Shown here one piece after another: positions 34,871-47,963 of a stretch of DNA of 64,000 nt (its first letter is position 1; each line of letters starts with the position of its first letter). Source of the stretch: Anniella stebbinsi (Eukaryota; Chordata; Lepidosauria; Squamata; Anniellidae). The stretch covers positions 258,238,562 through 258,302,561 of the forward strand of contig JARDYH010000003.1 of assembly GCA_029215795.1 (NCBI GenBank), written 5' to 3'. Under the pieces are notes generated by a model. That model was given only the letters and a program-made list of their open reading frames with translations. It searched no databases and was not told the origin of the DNA. Made by a program: the position numbers and the translations under genes.

Positions 34871-34884
34871 ATTATTATTAATCT

Positions 34885-35640
34885 GTGTCTGTGCTACTGT
34901 CGAAACCTGTCTTGGCTATTGTTGGCTGAACTGTTCTGTTTGATGGAATCCTTGGGTTAGAGGAGATAGCAGGGAAGGAAGGAGGAGCCTAGGAAGGAGA
35001 TTTCACAATCAGGGCACCACAACAGAAAGGGACCTCTTTTTGGTAGCCACTCCCTTTGGCTGAAGATGATCTTAGGGTACGGGGCAGGTACATATGGGAG
35101 GAGATGGCCCCAAGCTGTTGGGGGTTTTGAATGTTACCGGCCCAGAATTAGACTCGCAGCTAGAAAAGTACTGGTATAATATGATCACGTTAGCCAGTCC
35201 CTGTTAACAATCCCGTTTCTGGACCATTTTCAAAGGCAGCCCCACGTATAACACATTTCAGTAATCCAGATGAGAAGTTTTCAGAGCATGGATAACTAGC
35301 TAGGCTATCTCTCCAGATAAGAGCATAGTTGGTTTATCATCCTAAGCTGATGAAAGGTGCTCTCCATTCCACCGAGTCCATCTGTGCATCAAGTGACGGT
35401 TCTGGATCCAAGAGTACTCCTAAACAATGAACCTGATGCTTTAGGGGGAGTACAACGCCCCCCCCCCCCATAGGCTGAGACTAACTACCCACAAGCAGTA
35501 CCTCCAGCTTGTCTGGACTGAGTCTCAAATTCTTGGTGCTCATGCAGTCCATTACCACATCCAGGCACTGGTTCAGAATGACCATTGCCTCACCTAGATT
35601 TGATGAAAGAGAGTTGGGTGTCATCATATAAATAGCTTAA
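34885..35640 (-). mobile_element. L2-like LINE fragment, minus strand
   Basis: On the minus strand 35640-35040 reads diverged L2-type RT C-terminal words: NLGEAMVILNQCLDVVMDCM, LRLSPDKLEVLLVGS, then LLDPEPSLDAQM and a GLPLK-type block. Several stops and frameshifts are present. A C-run at 35459-35470 disrupts the frame. Confidence 0.7.
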
Positions 35641-35703
35641 AACAAATACAAGGTGCAAGGGACCTAACAACTGTACTAGACTAATAAGATCATTTTATAC
35701 AAT

Positions 35704-35891
35704 GGGCCTGTTCAGACAACACACTAAGCCATGGTTAGGGCACTAACCCTTTTGCAGCAAATAGTGAGCGTGTTTAAACTGTGGTTATGTAGCCACCATG
35801 GTTAGGAATGGGTTCACATGACATACTAAGCCATAATGTTTAGCTCAAAGTGCTTAACCATTGTGGCTTAGCATGTTGTCTGAACAGGACC
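35704..35891. mobile_element. Foldback MITE, gggcctgttcagacaacac TIR
   Basis: The left end (gggcctgttcagacaacaca, then ctaagccatggtta) and right end (taaccattgtggcttagcat, then gttgtctgaacaggacc) are inverted over about 35 bp. The same element, better preserved in places, is at 60230-60447. Confidence 0.8.
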
Positions 35892-36248
35892 AAGAAAAAC
35901 CATCGTGCCAGCAAATGCAGAAGAATAACGGGGATGACACTGCTTCCTGCAGCTGTGGAGATTGTTTGGCTTTGAGCTCCAAGGCCTTACTTCCAGCCAA
36001 ATCATTTTATAATGTTTTTAACCTTGTTTTATCATGTTTTGTGTGTGTTCTAAAGTTGTTTTAAATAATGCTGGAACAAACAATGCTGGAACAAAGAACA
36101 TCTACGGCTCACTCCCAGTTTTAAGCGTCAAAGTGTGCTTCTATGCTTCTGTTCCTCTTTTTTCTTTTTACTGCATGGAACATTAGCTTAATAGCTCTGT
36201 TAACTTTTCTAGTCTGCTACTTCTATATTTTTACCTTTTTATCCTCAT

Positions 36249-36313
36249 TCCGGACAACACAACAGAGCATACCAGCTAATTTAGCGTTGTTAGCCTCAAC
36301 AGCTGGTTGACTA
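36249..36313. mobile_element. MITE fragment interrupted by L1
   Basis: The end ttccggacaacacaacagag resembles the cggacgacac TIR family. It is cut at 36313 by the L1 insertion; sequence resumes at 38810. Confidence 0.45.
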
Positions 36314-38809
36314 CTGTGTGGAATGGCCAACATTAAAAATATTAATAGACACTATGGGATTTGGAGGAAAATTTAAGGGATTAATAGATCAGTTATATTC
36401 GGGAAATATAGCGGAGGTAATGGTCAACGATGGTATTACAGAACAATTGTCGCTAGCCCGAGGAACTAGGCAAGGTTGTCCCCTTTCCCCAATTTTATTT
36501 GCAATGGTTATAGAGCTTTTGGCGAATGCAATTAGAGAAGATATGACTATAAAGGGGATAGGGAAAAAAAGAAATTAAAATAAGTTTATTTGCAGACTTT
36601 CAATTCAAGAACCGATTGAGAAGATGGGGAAACTACGGCATTATCTGGAGGAGTTTGGAGAGATGACGGGATTACAAATAAACTGGCCCAAGTCAGAGAT
36701 GATGATGTTTAATTATAAAGAAGAAGGGAAGCAAGAACTAGTCAAAAGGGAAATGAATATTAAATTAAAAGGAAAAATAAAATATTTAGGAATATATATA
36801 ACAGAGAATTTGGATAAATTGGAAGAGGAAAACTATAATAGATTAAGGCAGGAGGTTAAAAAGAAATTGGAGGAATATCAGAAGATAAAACTTTCATGGT
36901 TTGGTAGAATAGCACTATTAAAAATGAAGATATTACCTAAAATTAAATTATTCAGGATGTTGCCAATTAAAATATCAGAAATAAAGTTGAAGAAATGGCA
37001 AACAATATTTAACAATTTTAGTAATGGAGATAAGAAAGCTAGAATAAATAAGAAAATGTGGTATAAACAACAGGAGGGTTAGGCCTTCCTAATTTGAAGG
37101 GATATTATTTGGCTAACCAATTAAGATACGTAGTGGAAGGTATTCTAGGTTTGGGAGAAAAGTGTTGGTTAGAATTGGAATCCAAAGAAGTAGAAATGGA
37201 ATTGGAAAATATATATTTTAATAAAATTAATAAGAAATTTTTACAAAGAGTTAGGAATCCAATATTGAAGAATATTTTGGAGATTTGGGCTAAGAATAAG
37301 ATTAAATTAATACCCGCCGTCTCCCCATTAACTCCGGTAGAGATGATGGAGAATTTCCCAGAAAATCTAAAAGAAGTAATGGGGAAAATATTAAGAAAAC
37401 AAAATATAAATAGATTAGAAAGAGTGATAAAGATGGACAATTTAAATCAAATAAAAGAAACATTAAGGGAAAATAAAGTTTCATGGATTAATTGTATGCA
37501 GTTGGAACAGTGGATAAAGAAGTGGGTAAAAGAAAATAAAAAATGTAGAGAATATACGATATTTGAAAAAATGATAACACAAAGACGAGAGAAGGAACAA
37601 AATATGGTATTAAAAGGTATAACAAGTGAAATTTATAAAATATTGATGGTAAAAGAAGAACAAGGGGATGGTTGCAAACTGGTGTGGGAAAATGATATGA
37701 AAATTTTAATAAGTAATCAGAATTGGGCGAAGTTATGGGGAGCAAGGAATTTGAAAACTTTATCAGTAAAGATAAAACAAAATTATTATAAATTAATATG
37801 GCGATGGTATTTAACACCAGTTAGATTGAATCAAATAGATAAAAAATATTCAGTATTATGTTGGAGAGGATGTCAACAAACTGGCACGTATGTTCATATG
37901 TGGTGGTCATGTAAATATGTACAAAAGTTTTGGCAAATGGTATATAAAGAGATAAAAGAGATAACAGGAATTGATTTGGAGTCATCTCCAAAGATTGCGT
38001 TATTATCAATATATGAGGGGATGAAATGTAATCAGAATACTAAGGATTTAATTACTATGTTACTAACTGCAGCAAGATTAATAATAGCAAGGAAATGGAA
38101 GATGAAGGATAACTATCAAATGGCTGAGTGGTATAAAGAGGTATGGCATATTGCTATTGTTACGGTAATTAATCGGAGTCCAATCCAAAGTTCAAGTTTC
38201 AAACAGACAGCCTTTATTGCTAGCAAGACAACAGCCTGGAATCGTTCCACAAACTGCTGCCCCCCCTTTCGGGTGGAGCAGTTTCTTATACATTTCAAGC
38301 AAACAGGAAATATGCATTTCATACAACAGGAAATATGCGTGCGCAACATGCATGGTGGCAGGCCAGGTGCTTCCTTTTATGGTCTGGTCTGGTACTTCTT
38401 CACTAGGTCAGGTCACATGGTCTGCTGCCTGCGTAACAGATATACAGCTGCATAGAAGCTACTCATGAGAGAAACAGGAAAAAAAGGGGGGGCACAAAAT
38501 GGAGACAGTTAGGTTAAGGTTCCTTCACACTATTAATGACAAACTAACATGTAATATTAAAGTAGAAAAGGGAATATGTAATAGAAATGAATTTGAAAAT
38601 ATATGGAAATTATTTTTAGAGCATGTATTGTTGAGAGGGAAAGGACACAAACCTGTGCAAGAAGTATCACAATTTTGGAAAATGTAATGAAGAGGAATTG
38701 GTCCTGGTGAGGGGTGCACTTGGTGTATAAAGAATGGAAAAGAATGGTATAATTGTAGTTAAGAGTTGAAATAAAATTATTAAAAAACACAAAAACAGCT
38801 GGTTGACTA
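36298..38809 (+). mobile_element. L1 LINE, 5'-truncated, internally deleted, split by a solo LTR
   Basis: A 16-bp target duplication, aacagctggttgacta, flanks it (36298-36313 and 38794-38809). The insert is 36314-38793, with an A-rich 3' end. It reads L1 ORF2 from the RT domain (GTRQGCPLSPILFAMVIELL, 36460-36520) through the C-terminal Cys/His cluster (CWRGC, about 37860) to a stop at 38687. The RT active-site region is lost: the frame reaches SLFAD near 36586 and then jumps by deletion, so the second Asp and following motif are missing. Frames also change near 36578 and 37082. The ORF2 end is interrupted at 38158 by an LTR. Non-functional. Confidence 0.9.
38158..38530 (-). mobile_element. 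Solo LTR of an endogenous retrovirus, minus strand
   Basis: The 373-bp block interrupts L1 ORF2 and is flanked by a 4-bp duplication, ctat (38154-38157 and 38531-38534). Read on the minus strand it begins TGTGAAGG and ends CCGTAACA, the usual TG...CA. It contains a TATA-like ccataaaagg (38372-38381) and an AATAAA signal (about 38209-38214), in the order U3-R-U5. No internal retroviral genes remain, as after recombination between two LTRs. The 4-bp duplication would fit a class I-type element; that is an inference. Confidence 0.87.
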
Positions 38810-39100
38810 AGAATGGACTACGACTCAGGAATATAAGGATGTAAGTAACTCTCCTTTTTCCACCGTGTTGGGAACCTACAATCTATTGAACTTGGTTGTT
38901 ACTAGTGTGATAAAACAGGAATATGGTTCTTACCAGAAGTGACTATAGAAGCTTGGGACTGGTGCCTTCTCTTGAGTTAACTCCACGTAGACGACGTAAA
39001 CAAACGAAAATTACACAGTTTTACACTCCCAGAGGGATGGAGAATAAATACAAAGAGACAAGAGAAGAAACTTCCCAGCACCTGAATTAAATTTTAGATT
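38810..39100. other. Non-coding stretch between L1 and the next LINE
   Basis: Includes the continuation of the pre-L1 target sequence. No clear TIR was found to close the MITE fragment at 36249. Confidence 0.35.
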
Positions 39101-42100
39101 GGTCATTTGGCACAAAGGGAGACCTCAAGATTGGCAATATGGATCCAGCTTCCAATAATCTTGCTCTAGAGCTAGCCTTGGCAGAAAACTTGGCCCCCCC
39201 AAAGATTAACACAGCCTTTTGAGAACACTTTGTCAAAGCAGTTAAATGAACTGATGATAAAACAAACTGATGAACTGAATGGTAAAGAGAAATCAGCCAA
39301 TCTAGAGGAAGCTAATAAGAACGAGTCTCCGTTCTCACAGAAGGAACTGATAAAAGGTCTGCCAATTGAAGTCTGGCTTTTCATAATAACGAGGGACATA
39401 GAACTAATTAACCCTCATCTGAAAGAGGCTGTTGCTCTCCCATCATGTTCTCCCTTACACTCTTCAGTGCAGGTTGAGATTTCCGATCAGTAGGACCCAT
39501 GGGACTATGTACTCTTGCAGCCCAAACTACCCCAGAAGAAGAGGTTAGATAATAAAAAATGGTCCTTAGCACTCAACCGCCAAAAACTGATGCTGTCTAA
39601 CTATCCCAAATCCACTGGTTACCTCACACAAACTGAGTGCAAACTACATCTTTTAAAAATTCTGAATGGGATTCTCCCAGGATTGTTTACTACTGATGAC
39701 ATACTACAAATGGAATATCTATATTATAATCATGTTTCTGCACGCACTGTGGTTACTTTTAGTGGGTGGGATAAAGCCAGACTAGTCCTTCAGTGCAAAG
39801 ATGCACTCACCATCTGGGATATTTTAACATCAAGATTCTTTGTAATTTAGCATACCCCCCCTCCCAGGCTCTAGTGGTGCACCCCATTTCATGCACAAAT
39901 GACAGCTTAGTTAAGGTGGATAGTTGTTTGGAGAACTTGATAGAGTTCAACTCTGCCGAAGAGATCACTCCTTCTTACAAAGCCTGGGAGCTATATGGCC
40001 AGTCGAAGCAGACACATTCTGGTCCCCAAGCTCAAATATTAACCTCGGAATACAAGACAGCTCTGCTTAAAGAGGAGAGAATGTTATAAGACTCTTTTTG
40101 TGCATTACCACTAGCAGCCCAAAATGAAATTGTGTTAAGATTTGAAACTCTGAAATACCATCTATTAAATTAGCAGTCACATTGAGAATGGATATTGGGC
40201 AGCAGAGGAGTCTGGCTTAGTACAAAACGAACATTTGGACATTATGAAGGATCAAGAGAGAATGAACTATAGATTCCCTAGAAAAAAGAGATGCATCCCT
40301 AAATGCCAGGTCACTGCTGAAGTCAATTTGATATTAAATAACATTGAGCAGAATAAGAATGAGAAGGATTCACCCCCTGTTTCAACTGATGCAAATCCTG
40401 GGTTGTCTAAGCCTCTGTCTTGGACGGACATGAGATATTTAAGTGAGAGAAAAATTGATCTCTGCAAAAGGAAAACAACCCAGTGGGCAAGCTATCCAGT
40501 ACAATATGCCCAGTGGTCTCAAATGTTAGCAGACTGAGCCCATCTATAGAGGCAATTGAACACCTGGAAGATAACTTGTGGAATCCAGTTAAGCCACCTA
40601 ATACTTGAGAGCCATCTCACAAGCAGGCAAGCCTCAAATTTCCATCTGCCAGGGCTTGACAAAGACTAAATTACTCAAGTGCCCAGTTGAGACTTCTTTC
40701 ATGGAATATTTCAGGGTGGAAGAGGAAATTGGCAGATTCATCCTTCTTGGTCTTTATTAATAAACATGATATAATCTTGCTACAAGAGACATAGGCTAGG
40801 GAAGACTTAGTCCTGAATGGCTTTGCAGCTTACTCACTGGAAGCAAATCCAAGCTCCAAGAGAGGGCGTTCAAAAGGTGGTTTGACACTGCTGATCTCCA
40901 CAAACATCCGAGCTATTAACATTAGACTCAACCCTTTGGCTGGTCTTGCTGGTCTTGCAAATGTCTATATCCCTCCTCAACGTCTAAAGAAATTGGTGAA
41001 GGATACCTGGCTTAGACTAGAAGAATATATTGTCAATATAACAGTCCTATACCCAGAAGCCTTTGTGATAATGGCAGGGGACTTTAATGCTAGAACAGGG
41101 CAAAATTAGGAAGCTTTATATTCGCATTTCCACATACTCCTGCCTGTAATAGATGAGGCCCTGAAATTTCCAGTTAGGCAATCTAAAGATAAGGGTTACA
41201 ATTACACCGGGCTGTGCCTCATGCAAATGTTAAACAGGCTCAATTTAGTAATTGTTAATAGGAGCGTAGATGGTGATAGCAATGGTGAATTCACCTTCCT
41301 GTCCAGTTTAGGGGCATCCACAATTGATTATTTTATAGTCTCCCATGAATTGTTAAAAGTGGTGTCCAGGTGTATTGTAGAAAAATGTATTGAAAGTGAC
41401 CATCTACCTCTGATTCTATTCTTAAATTGTGGTATTCAAATGACTCATGCAGAACAAAAACCAATGTTAAATGGAGAGATTGAAATAAGACCATCTCATA
41501 TTAGATGGTCACCTAAGCTGAAGAATGATTGAAAAGAGCTATTGCGTCCAGATAGGTGCCTTCACCAATGCAACATTTTGCTGTCAGTGAATTACATAGA
41601 AACTGTTTTTGAAACATTTCAAGAGTTGAGCCTGGCTTTACAAAGTAGCTTGAAACGAAAGAGCTTGGCTAGAAAATGCACCCCTCTCAGTAAGTCTAAA
41701 CATTGGTTTGACAAGCTCTGATTGAAAAATATAGAGCATACCGGGGGGGGGGGGATTTATTAACCATACCTTCAGAATGGTTTGAGTTGAAGAGGAGATA
41801 TAAAAAATTAATCAGGATGAAAAAGAGCCAAGCTCAGAGAGAGTCCTGGAAGGATTTAATAAAAGTTCCAGGGAAAAGGATGCCGCTACATTTTGGAGGA
41901 TGGTTGCTAGGGGGTGGGCAAACTCTTCAGTCAGTGTAGAGTATCATATTCCTGTGAACTCCTGGGAATCCCACTTTAGCAACATATATGCAATAGGGCA
42001 AAATGTCCATCAGATCGAATGGGCCAATATATGTAATTTCCCTGAATGGCTTCTGGTAACTGCTTTGGAAATTAAGAATCTTATTTCCAAGCTTAAAGTG

Positions 42101-44125
42101 GGCAAGGCATCTGGGAATGATAATATCCCACCTGAAGCATTCAAATCCAATATAGATTGGTGGGCTCCTGTGCTGGCAGCATTATTTACAAGTATCGACC
42201 GCTCAGCATGTATTCCAGAAGACTGGGGCCTTGCCATCATTATCCCAATCTACAAAAAAGGGAAAAGATCAGATCCTGCGAATTATAGTCCCATTAGCTT
42301 ACTAAATATTGTCAGTAAGCTGTATGCTAGTCATCTATTGGAAAAACTGCAGAATTGGCTGGAGCAGGAAAATATTATTAATGAGGAGCAGGCCGGATTC
42401 AGGAAAGAGCGTTCTACAGTGGACCATGGGCTTGCCTTACAACATCTAGTTGAAAAGTACACAGCTACATCTGGGGTGGGGGGTGGGCTCTTTATTCTGC
42501 CTTCATTTATTTTAAATCAGTTTTTGATCTTGTATCAACAGATAGATTGTGGGAAAAGTTTGAGGCTACTAACATTGACCGTCGTCTATTAACTCTCATC
42601 CGCAGTCTATATGAAAATACCCGACTGCAGGTGAGATGTAGCAGTGCGGGCCATCTGTCTGGGCCTGTCCCCACTTTTAATAGAGTGAAATGGTTGTATT
42701 TTAGATCCTACTCTGTTTAATTTCTATGTTAACTCCCTGGTCAATAGCTTAGCGGAGGAACACTCTCACCACCCTAGTTTGTTGAACAGACCTCTGTCAA
42801 TTCTGCTTTATGCAGATGACGCAGTACTTCTATCACTGACAAATGTTGGACTGAAGCACTTGATGATGACCCTGGACAGTTACTGTAAAAATGAACTATT
42901 GCAAATCAACTATGACAAAACTAAGGTGTTCTCCAGGAAGAGGTTAAAGCACCAATGGAAAATAAGTGAGCATCCAATTGAACAGGTGACTACCTATAGG
43001 TACTTAGAAATAACATTTCACTCATCAGGAACATGGAGGATCCAATCAAAATATGTTATTGCAAACGTGCAGAGGAGTGTAAAGGCACTCCTCCCTTCTT
43101 TTACAACAAAGGAGGGCAGCGCATCCCTTCTGCTATCCAGGTTTTTGTTGCTAAGGTTTTAGCCCAGATGTTGTATGGCTCAGAAGTATGTGCATATGAA
43201 AACTTTGTCCCATTGGAGGCTGTGCAAACCAATTTTTTTAGAGCAATATTTGGTATTCCAAGCTGTGTTCCCAATGCAATTATATGGCTAGAGGCAGGTC
43301 AAATTTCAATAGAGGCCTGCATATGGCTACGTAAATTCAATTTCTGGTTAAAAATGATGTTTGTGCCTGTCGGACTGGCTCCACTTACATTAACTGATTC
43401 CTTCCAATCAAAGTGAAAAAAATACTAAGTATGAAATTATTAACTTTAGGCTTTTCTACAACTAGCCCTAGGGTATGCCAAAGCAAAAATAGCTATCTCC
43501 CAGCAAATTCGAGATATTGAATTTCAAAATAATTTAAGTCAAGCAACCCAATACCATGTTTTTAGGGATAATAGAGGGTCATTGGCACCTGCTAACTACA
43601 ACCCCAAACTCAGAAAGGCATTTATGTTAGCTAAGTTTAATGTTTTACAGTCCGCACTGTTGGATGGTAGATTCAAAAATATTCCGTTATAATCAACGGA
43701 TTTGCCCATGTGAGATGGGAGAAGTAGAGACAGTGGGTCACATCCTACTTTACTGCAGCTTTTATCAAGACCTCAGATCTTCTCTTATAACCCCAATCAT
43801 AACAAAAAAAATCCAGGTAGGCTGGATGAATTTTACCTAGGGTATCTCTTGTCAGACCTGAACTTTCAGGTCACAACTAAAGTGGCTAGATTTTGCGCAG
43901 CAGCCATAATCTGTCATAGAGAGGTGATAAATCAACATAATTGAAGGTTCTACACTCCGGGTTTCTCATGTTTTCTTCCGTTGGTGCTTGTATAGTTCAA
44001 CTTTTAATCTCTCAATTTTAACTGTATTTTACTGTTATTTTTAACTGTATTTTGTTGTGCATTTGTCCTGATATGCTGGTTATTTACCGTAATAAACTTG
44101 ATTGATAGATTGATTGATTGAACAG
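39100..44125 (+). mobile_element. Decayed APE-type LINE, about 5 kb
   Basis: In order: an ORF1-like region with broken frames (39230-40540); an apurinic endonuclease domain from about 40687 (LLSWNISGWKRK, then ILLQET, and MAGDFNARTGQN at 41070-41105); reverse transcriptase 41900-43160 (GKASGNDNIPPEAF, IIIPIYKKGKRSDPANYSPI, EEQAGFRKERSTVDH, active-site YADD at 42809-42820); and a Cys-bearing C-terminal end near 43690-43780 (CPCEMGEVETVGHILLYC). The 3' end is a (TTGA)n tail at 44098-44121. Many stops and frameshifts are present. Single-ORF-2 layout and tail exclude L1. The clade (Jockey/Vingi/R4-like) is not settled by inspection. Confidence 0.8.
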
Positions 44126-44584
44126 TACCAATGTTTATAAATAAAACACTTGATGGTATCAAATTATAAAGAGAGTGAATATTTCCAATGCTTGTATACC
44201 ATTTATAAATCATATTAATGTCCTAACAACTATATCAATTATTGTACAGAATATATGACAAATTAATCACAATTGATGGTACACACCAAAATATAAGATA
44301 AATTAATATCTGCATTTATAAACAACAATATCAGTCATAATAATGTCAGTCTACCCAGGCATATTCTCATTTTGACTATACATAGTTTTCATCAGGAATT
44401 CCTATAGAAAATTCTTAAGCTACATAACACACTCTGATAACAAATTCTAATCACTAATATTGTTGAATGATTGATTCACTTTCTGAATTGTTTCTGGAAA
44501 GAATTGTTCTGTTAGGTCTCTTGCAGTTGTGTGCCTGTTTTGAGCTGTTATGGGAAGACTTTGTCTTTTCTGTTTTGTATTGCA
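44126..44584. other. AT-rich sequence between LINEs
   Basis: No gene. Part of it may be the 3' end of the minus-strand LINE that follows. Confidence 0.35.
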
Positions 44585-46480
44585 TATTAATGACATCTCA
44601 GCCCACACCTCCAGATAACCACCCCCAGCAGTTTCATGTAAATGTTGAACAGCATGGGGGATAGAATATAGCCCTGTGGAACACCATAGCATAGGTGAAA
44701 AGGCATAGGGCAATAATCCCCTAGCACCACCCTCTAGAATCAGCCATCCAAGTAGGCGCAGAATCACTGCAATGGTGCCTCCAATTCCCAACCCAGGCAA
44801 CCTATCCAGAAGGTCGATGGTATCGAAAGCAGCCAAAAGAGGTCCAAGATAATCAACAGGTTCACACTTCCTTGTCCTTTTCTTGGCAAAGGTCATCCCA
44901 CAGGGTGATGAAGGCAGTTTCTGGTCCAAAAACAGGCCTGAAGCCCAATTGAAATGGGTCTAGATAATCAGTTTCATTCAAGAGTGCCAGGAGTTGACCG
45001 GCGACTACCCGCTCAAGCACTTTGCCCAGGAAGGCTACTGGCTTGTAGTTGTTAACATCAACTGGGCCCAGGTTAGGCTTTTTCAGGAGTGGCCTAATTA
45101 CCACTTCCTTTAATGAGGCAGGCACCACTCCCTCTCAAGGAGGAGTTGCCACCCTCCTGGACCCAGCTGGATATCCCATCCGTATTAGACGTAATAAGCC
45201 ATCAAGGGCAAGGGACAAGCACACAGATGATGAACTGGACTTGGCCAAGTACCTTGTCTGCATCCTTGGACCTCAACAACTGAAATCCATCCAATAAAAC
45301 TGAACAAGATGGAGTTCTGGGCATCTCTGTTAATGATACTGCATTAATTGTGGTGTCCAATTCGAGATGGAATTGAGCAGCTTTATCTTCAAAATGCCAA
45401 GCAAAATTGTCACAGCATGTGCCTGAGGTTCCACCATCTCTCTTCCTGGCTCAGCTTGTAGCAGGCCATGAATCACTTGGAAAAACTCTGCTGGGCGACA
45501 TTGAGAAGATGCTTCTATGATGGACATAATACCTTTTTTTGCCACCATCACTACCAGAGTAGGCTCTAAACCTGTGTTCTGTCAGACTCAGCATGAGTTT
45601 TCCTCCACCTGCGTTCTAACTGTCTTCCCTCTTGCTTCATTTCCCTCACCTCAGTTATATAGTAAGGAGCTGGCCAGGCTCTGCTCAGACGAGAGGGTGC
45701 TTGGGCATGAAGAGCATCAGCCATACCAGCTGGAAAATACACCAGAGCCCTCTGGAATCCATTAGCCTCCGTGAGGGATAATTTTAATGGGTCCACCCTT
45801 CCCCTTCCAAAGTAGAAAGACTGCTGAGAGTCGAAAGCTCAATAGGAAGTGATCTGACCATGACAATGGGATAGATATTAATTCACCCACTTTCAGATCA
45901 CCATCCTCCTGCCCAGTCAAGAGAACCAAATAAAGCACATATCCTCTTACATGTGTTAGGCCAATGACATATGGTTGTTATGGTGGCCATGAAGTCCTGA
46001 GCCACCTTGGATCTGGCAGCCTGAGCATGGAAATTGAGAATGAGATCCCCTCCCACAGAACCATCATTCTAAGGGACCTCAGCACCAAGTCTGAGAGCAC
46101 TTCTGTCATCTCAGATAGGGAGACTGAGGGGTGGTGGTGTGAGCAGTACACCAACAGAATCCCTAATCTGTTCTAGGTACCCAACACAAGGTACAAACAC
46201 TCAATGTCACATGTATGGACAGGAAGCCTAGAGAGGAAGATAGAGTTCTTATAGATCACAGCAGACCCTCCTCCCTGATCCTCAAGTCAATATTGGTGCT
46301 GCACCAAGTACTCAGGAGCGCACAGCTGGGAGACATTAACCCCAATTCCCCTACCCAGGTGTCAGTAATACATACCAGATCAGCCCTTTCATCCATAATT
46401 AAATCATGGGTGAGAGAGGTTTTGTTTTGGACAAAACTAGCATTTAGCACCACAACGAAGGCTCTTCTAAACATCCTATT
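44585..46480 (-). mobile_element. L2/CR1-type LINE, minus strand, decayed
   Basis: Read from right to left: endonuclease words (NKTSLTHDLIMDERADLVCI, then TDTWVGE, at 46430-46340), a linker (EVREMKQEGRQLERRWRKT near 45650), then RT (PLLKKPNLGPVDVNNYKPVA, LGKVLERVVAGQLLALLNE, FQLGFRPVFGPETA at 45090-44920). It ends near a shifted-frame PQGYILSPMLFNIY at about 44650. The YADD segment is absent, so it is either deleted or truncated there. Frames change several times. Confidence 0.75.
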
Positions 46481-46829
46481 CTAGTTTTCCTGTTTTGGTG
46501 ACCCTTTCTACAACTGTACTTGAGTAAGGTGACAAAATAATATGGTTGCAAGTTAATTATGCTTCCTCCTAACCTAGTTCAGTTAAGAAAAATCTCTGGA
46601 AAGAAATGTAGTCTCTCACTGAGAAGTTGTTAAAAAGAAAATCCTGGTTAGAAAGATATCACTATTCTAAAATGGTAAGGGACCAAAATTTAAGAAGTCT
46701 ATGCACAATTAAGCAAGCAAGTGTATTCTCATTGGGAAATCTTTTTTTAAAAACACAATTTGGTTTTTAGAAAATGCAATATGCCTGCCACATGCAGAAG
46801 ACCTTTTAAAGTACAAATGTAAATGCCTA
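46481..46829. other. Gene-free spacer
   Basis: AT-rich; nothing recognised. Confidence 0.35.
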
Positions 46830-47963
46830 AAATTGGCTAGTGTGCGGCCACTCCTTCAAAATCCAATTCTTGATCCATCACTGCCAGCAAACTATCGACC
46901 AGTCTCCAACCTTCCTTTTCTTGGTAAGGTGGTGGAGAAAGTGGTACTGGAGCGGGTCCAACAGTTCCTCCATGACTCAGATTTTCTAGATCTTTTTCAA
47001 TCTGGCTTCAGGACAGGTCACAGCATGGAGACTGCCCTTGCTGAGGTCTGTGATGATCTTCTTTTAGCGATGGACAAAGGCCATCTGTCCTTCTTACTGT
47101 TATTGGATCTCTCAGCGGCCTTCGACACAATGGACCATGAATTGTTGATTAGACAGTTGAGGACCCAGGTGGGACTGGAGGGCCTGGCTCTTGCCTGGTT
47201 CCAGTCCTACCTGGAAGGAAGGGCTCAGTTGATTATTGTGGGCACTTGTTCATCTGCCCCCACAGCCCTCCCCTGTGGAGTTCCACAGAGTTCTATCCTC
47301 TCACCTTTCATGTTCAATGTGAGGCTGCTGAGGTACCATACGTATGCCGATGATACCCAGCTTTACATCTCAGTGGGCTCAGACCTCTGTGGGGCAGTTG
47401 CTGTCCTGTCTCGGTGCCTGGCTGAGATTTGTAATTGGATGTCCAGAAGCAAGTTGAAGATTAATCCGGAGAAAACTGAGTTCATGGTTGTTAGTCGAGG
47501 TCAACGGCTGGCAGGTTCAATGCAGGAGCTTGCAGATGTTTCATTTTCAGGAATCCGACTGAGGATTGTGACCGAGGCGCGAGACCTGGGTGTCATTCTT
47601 GACCAGTCCCTAACTATGTCATCACAGGTGGGGGCTGTTGTCTGAAGCTGTTTTTACCAATTACGTATGCTCCGCCAAGTTCACCCCTTTTTGTCAGAGG
47701 CCGATCTTACCATCGCAGTTCATGCCCTGGTCGCCTCCAGGCTTGACTATTGCAACTTGCTGTATACAGGGCTTCCCTTGAAGCAAATTCAGCTCCTACA
47801 GGCTGTACAAAATGCAGTAGCCAGGTTGGTCAAGGGGCTTCCGAAGTGGTCCTCTATCATTTCGGGGCTTCAAGAGCCCCACTGGCTGCCCGTGGCTGCT
47901 AGGGTGCGCTACAAGGTTTTATTAACTATGTATAAAGCCCTGCACTGCTTGGGCCCTGGTTAC

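Noticed and set aside
37094..38455. 453-codon open frame that could look like a host gene
   Set aside because: The first 354 codons are L1 ORF2; the rest is read-through into the antisense solo LTR.
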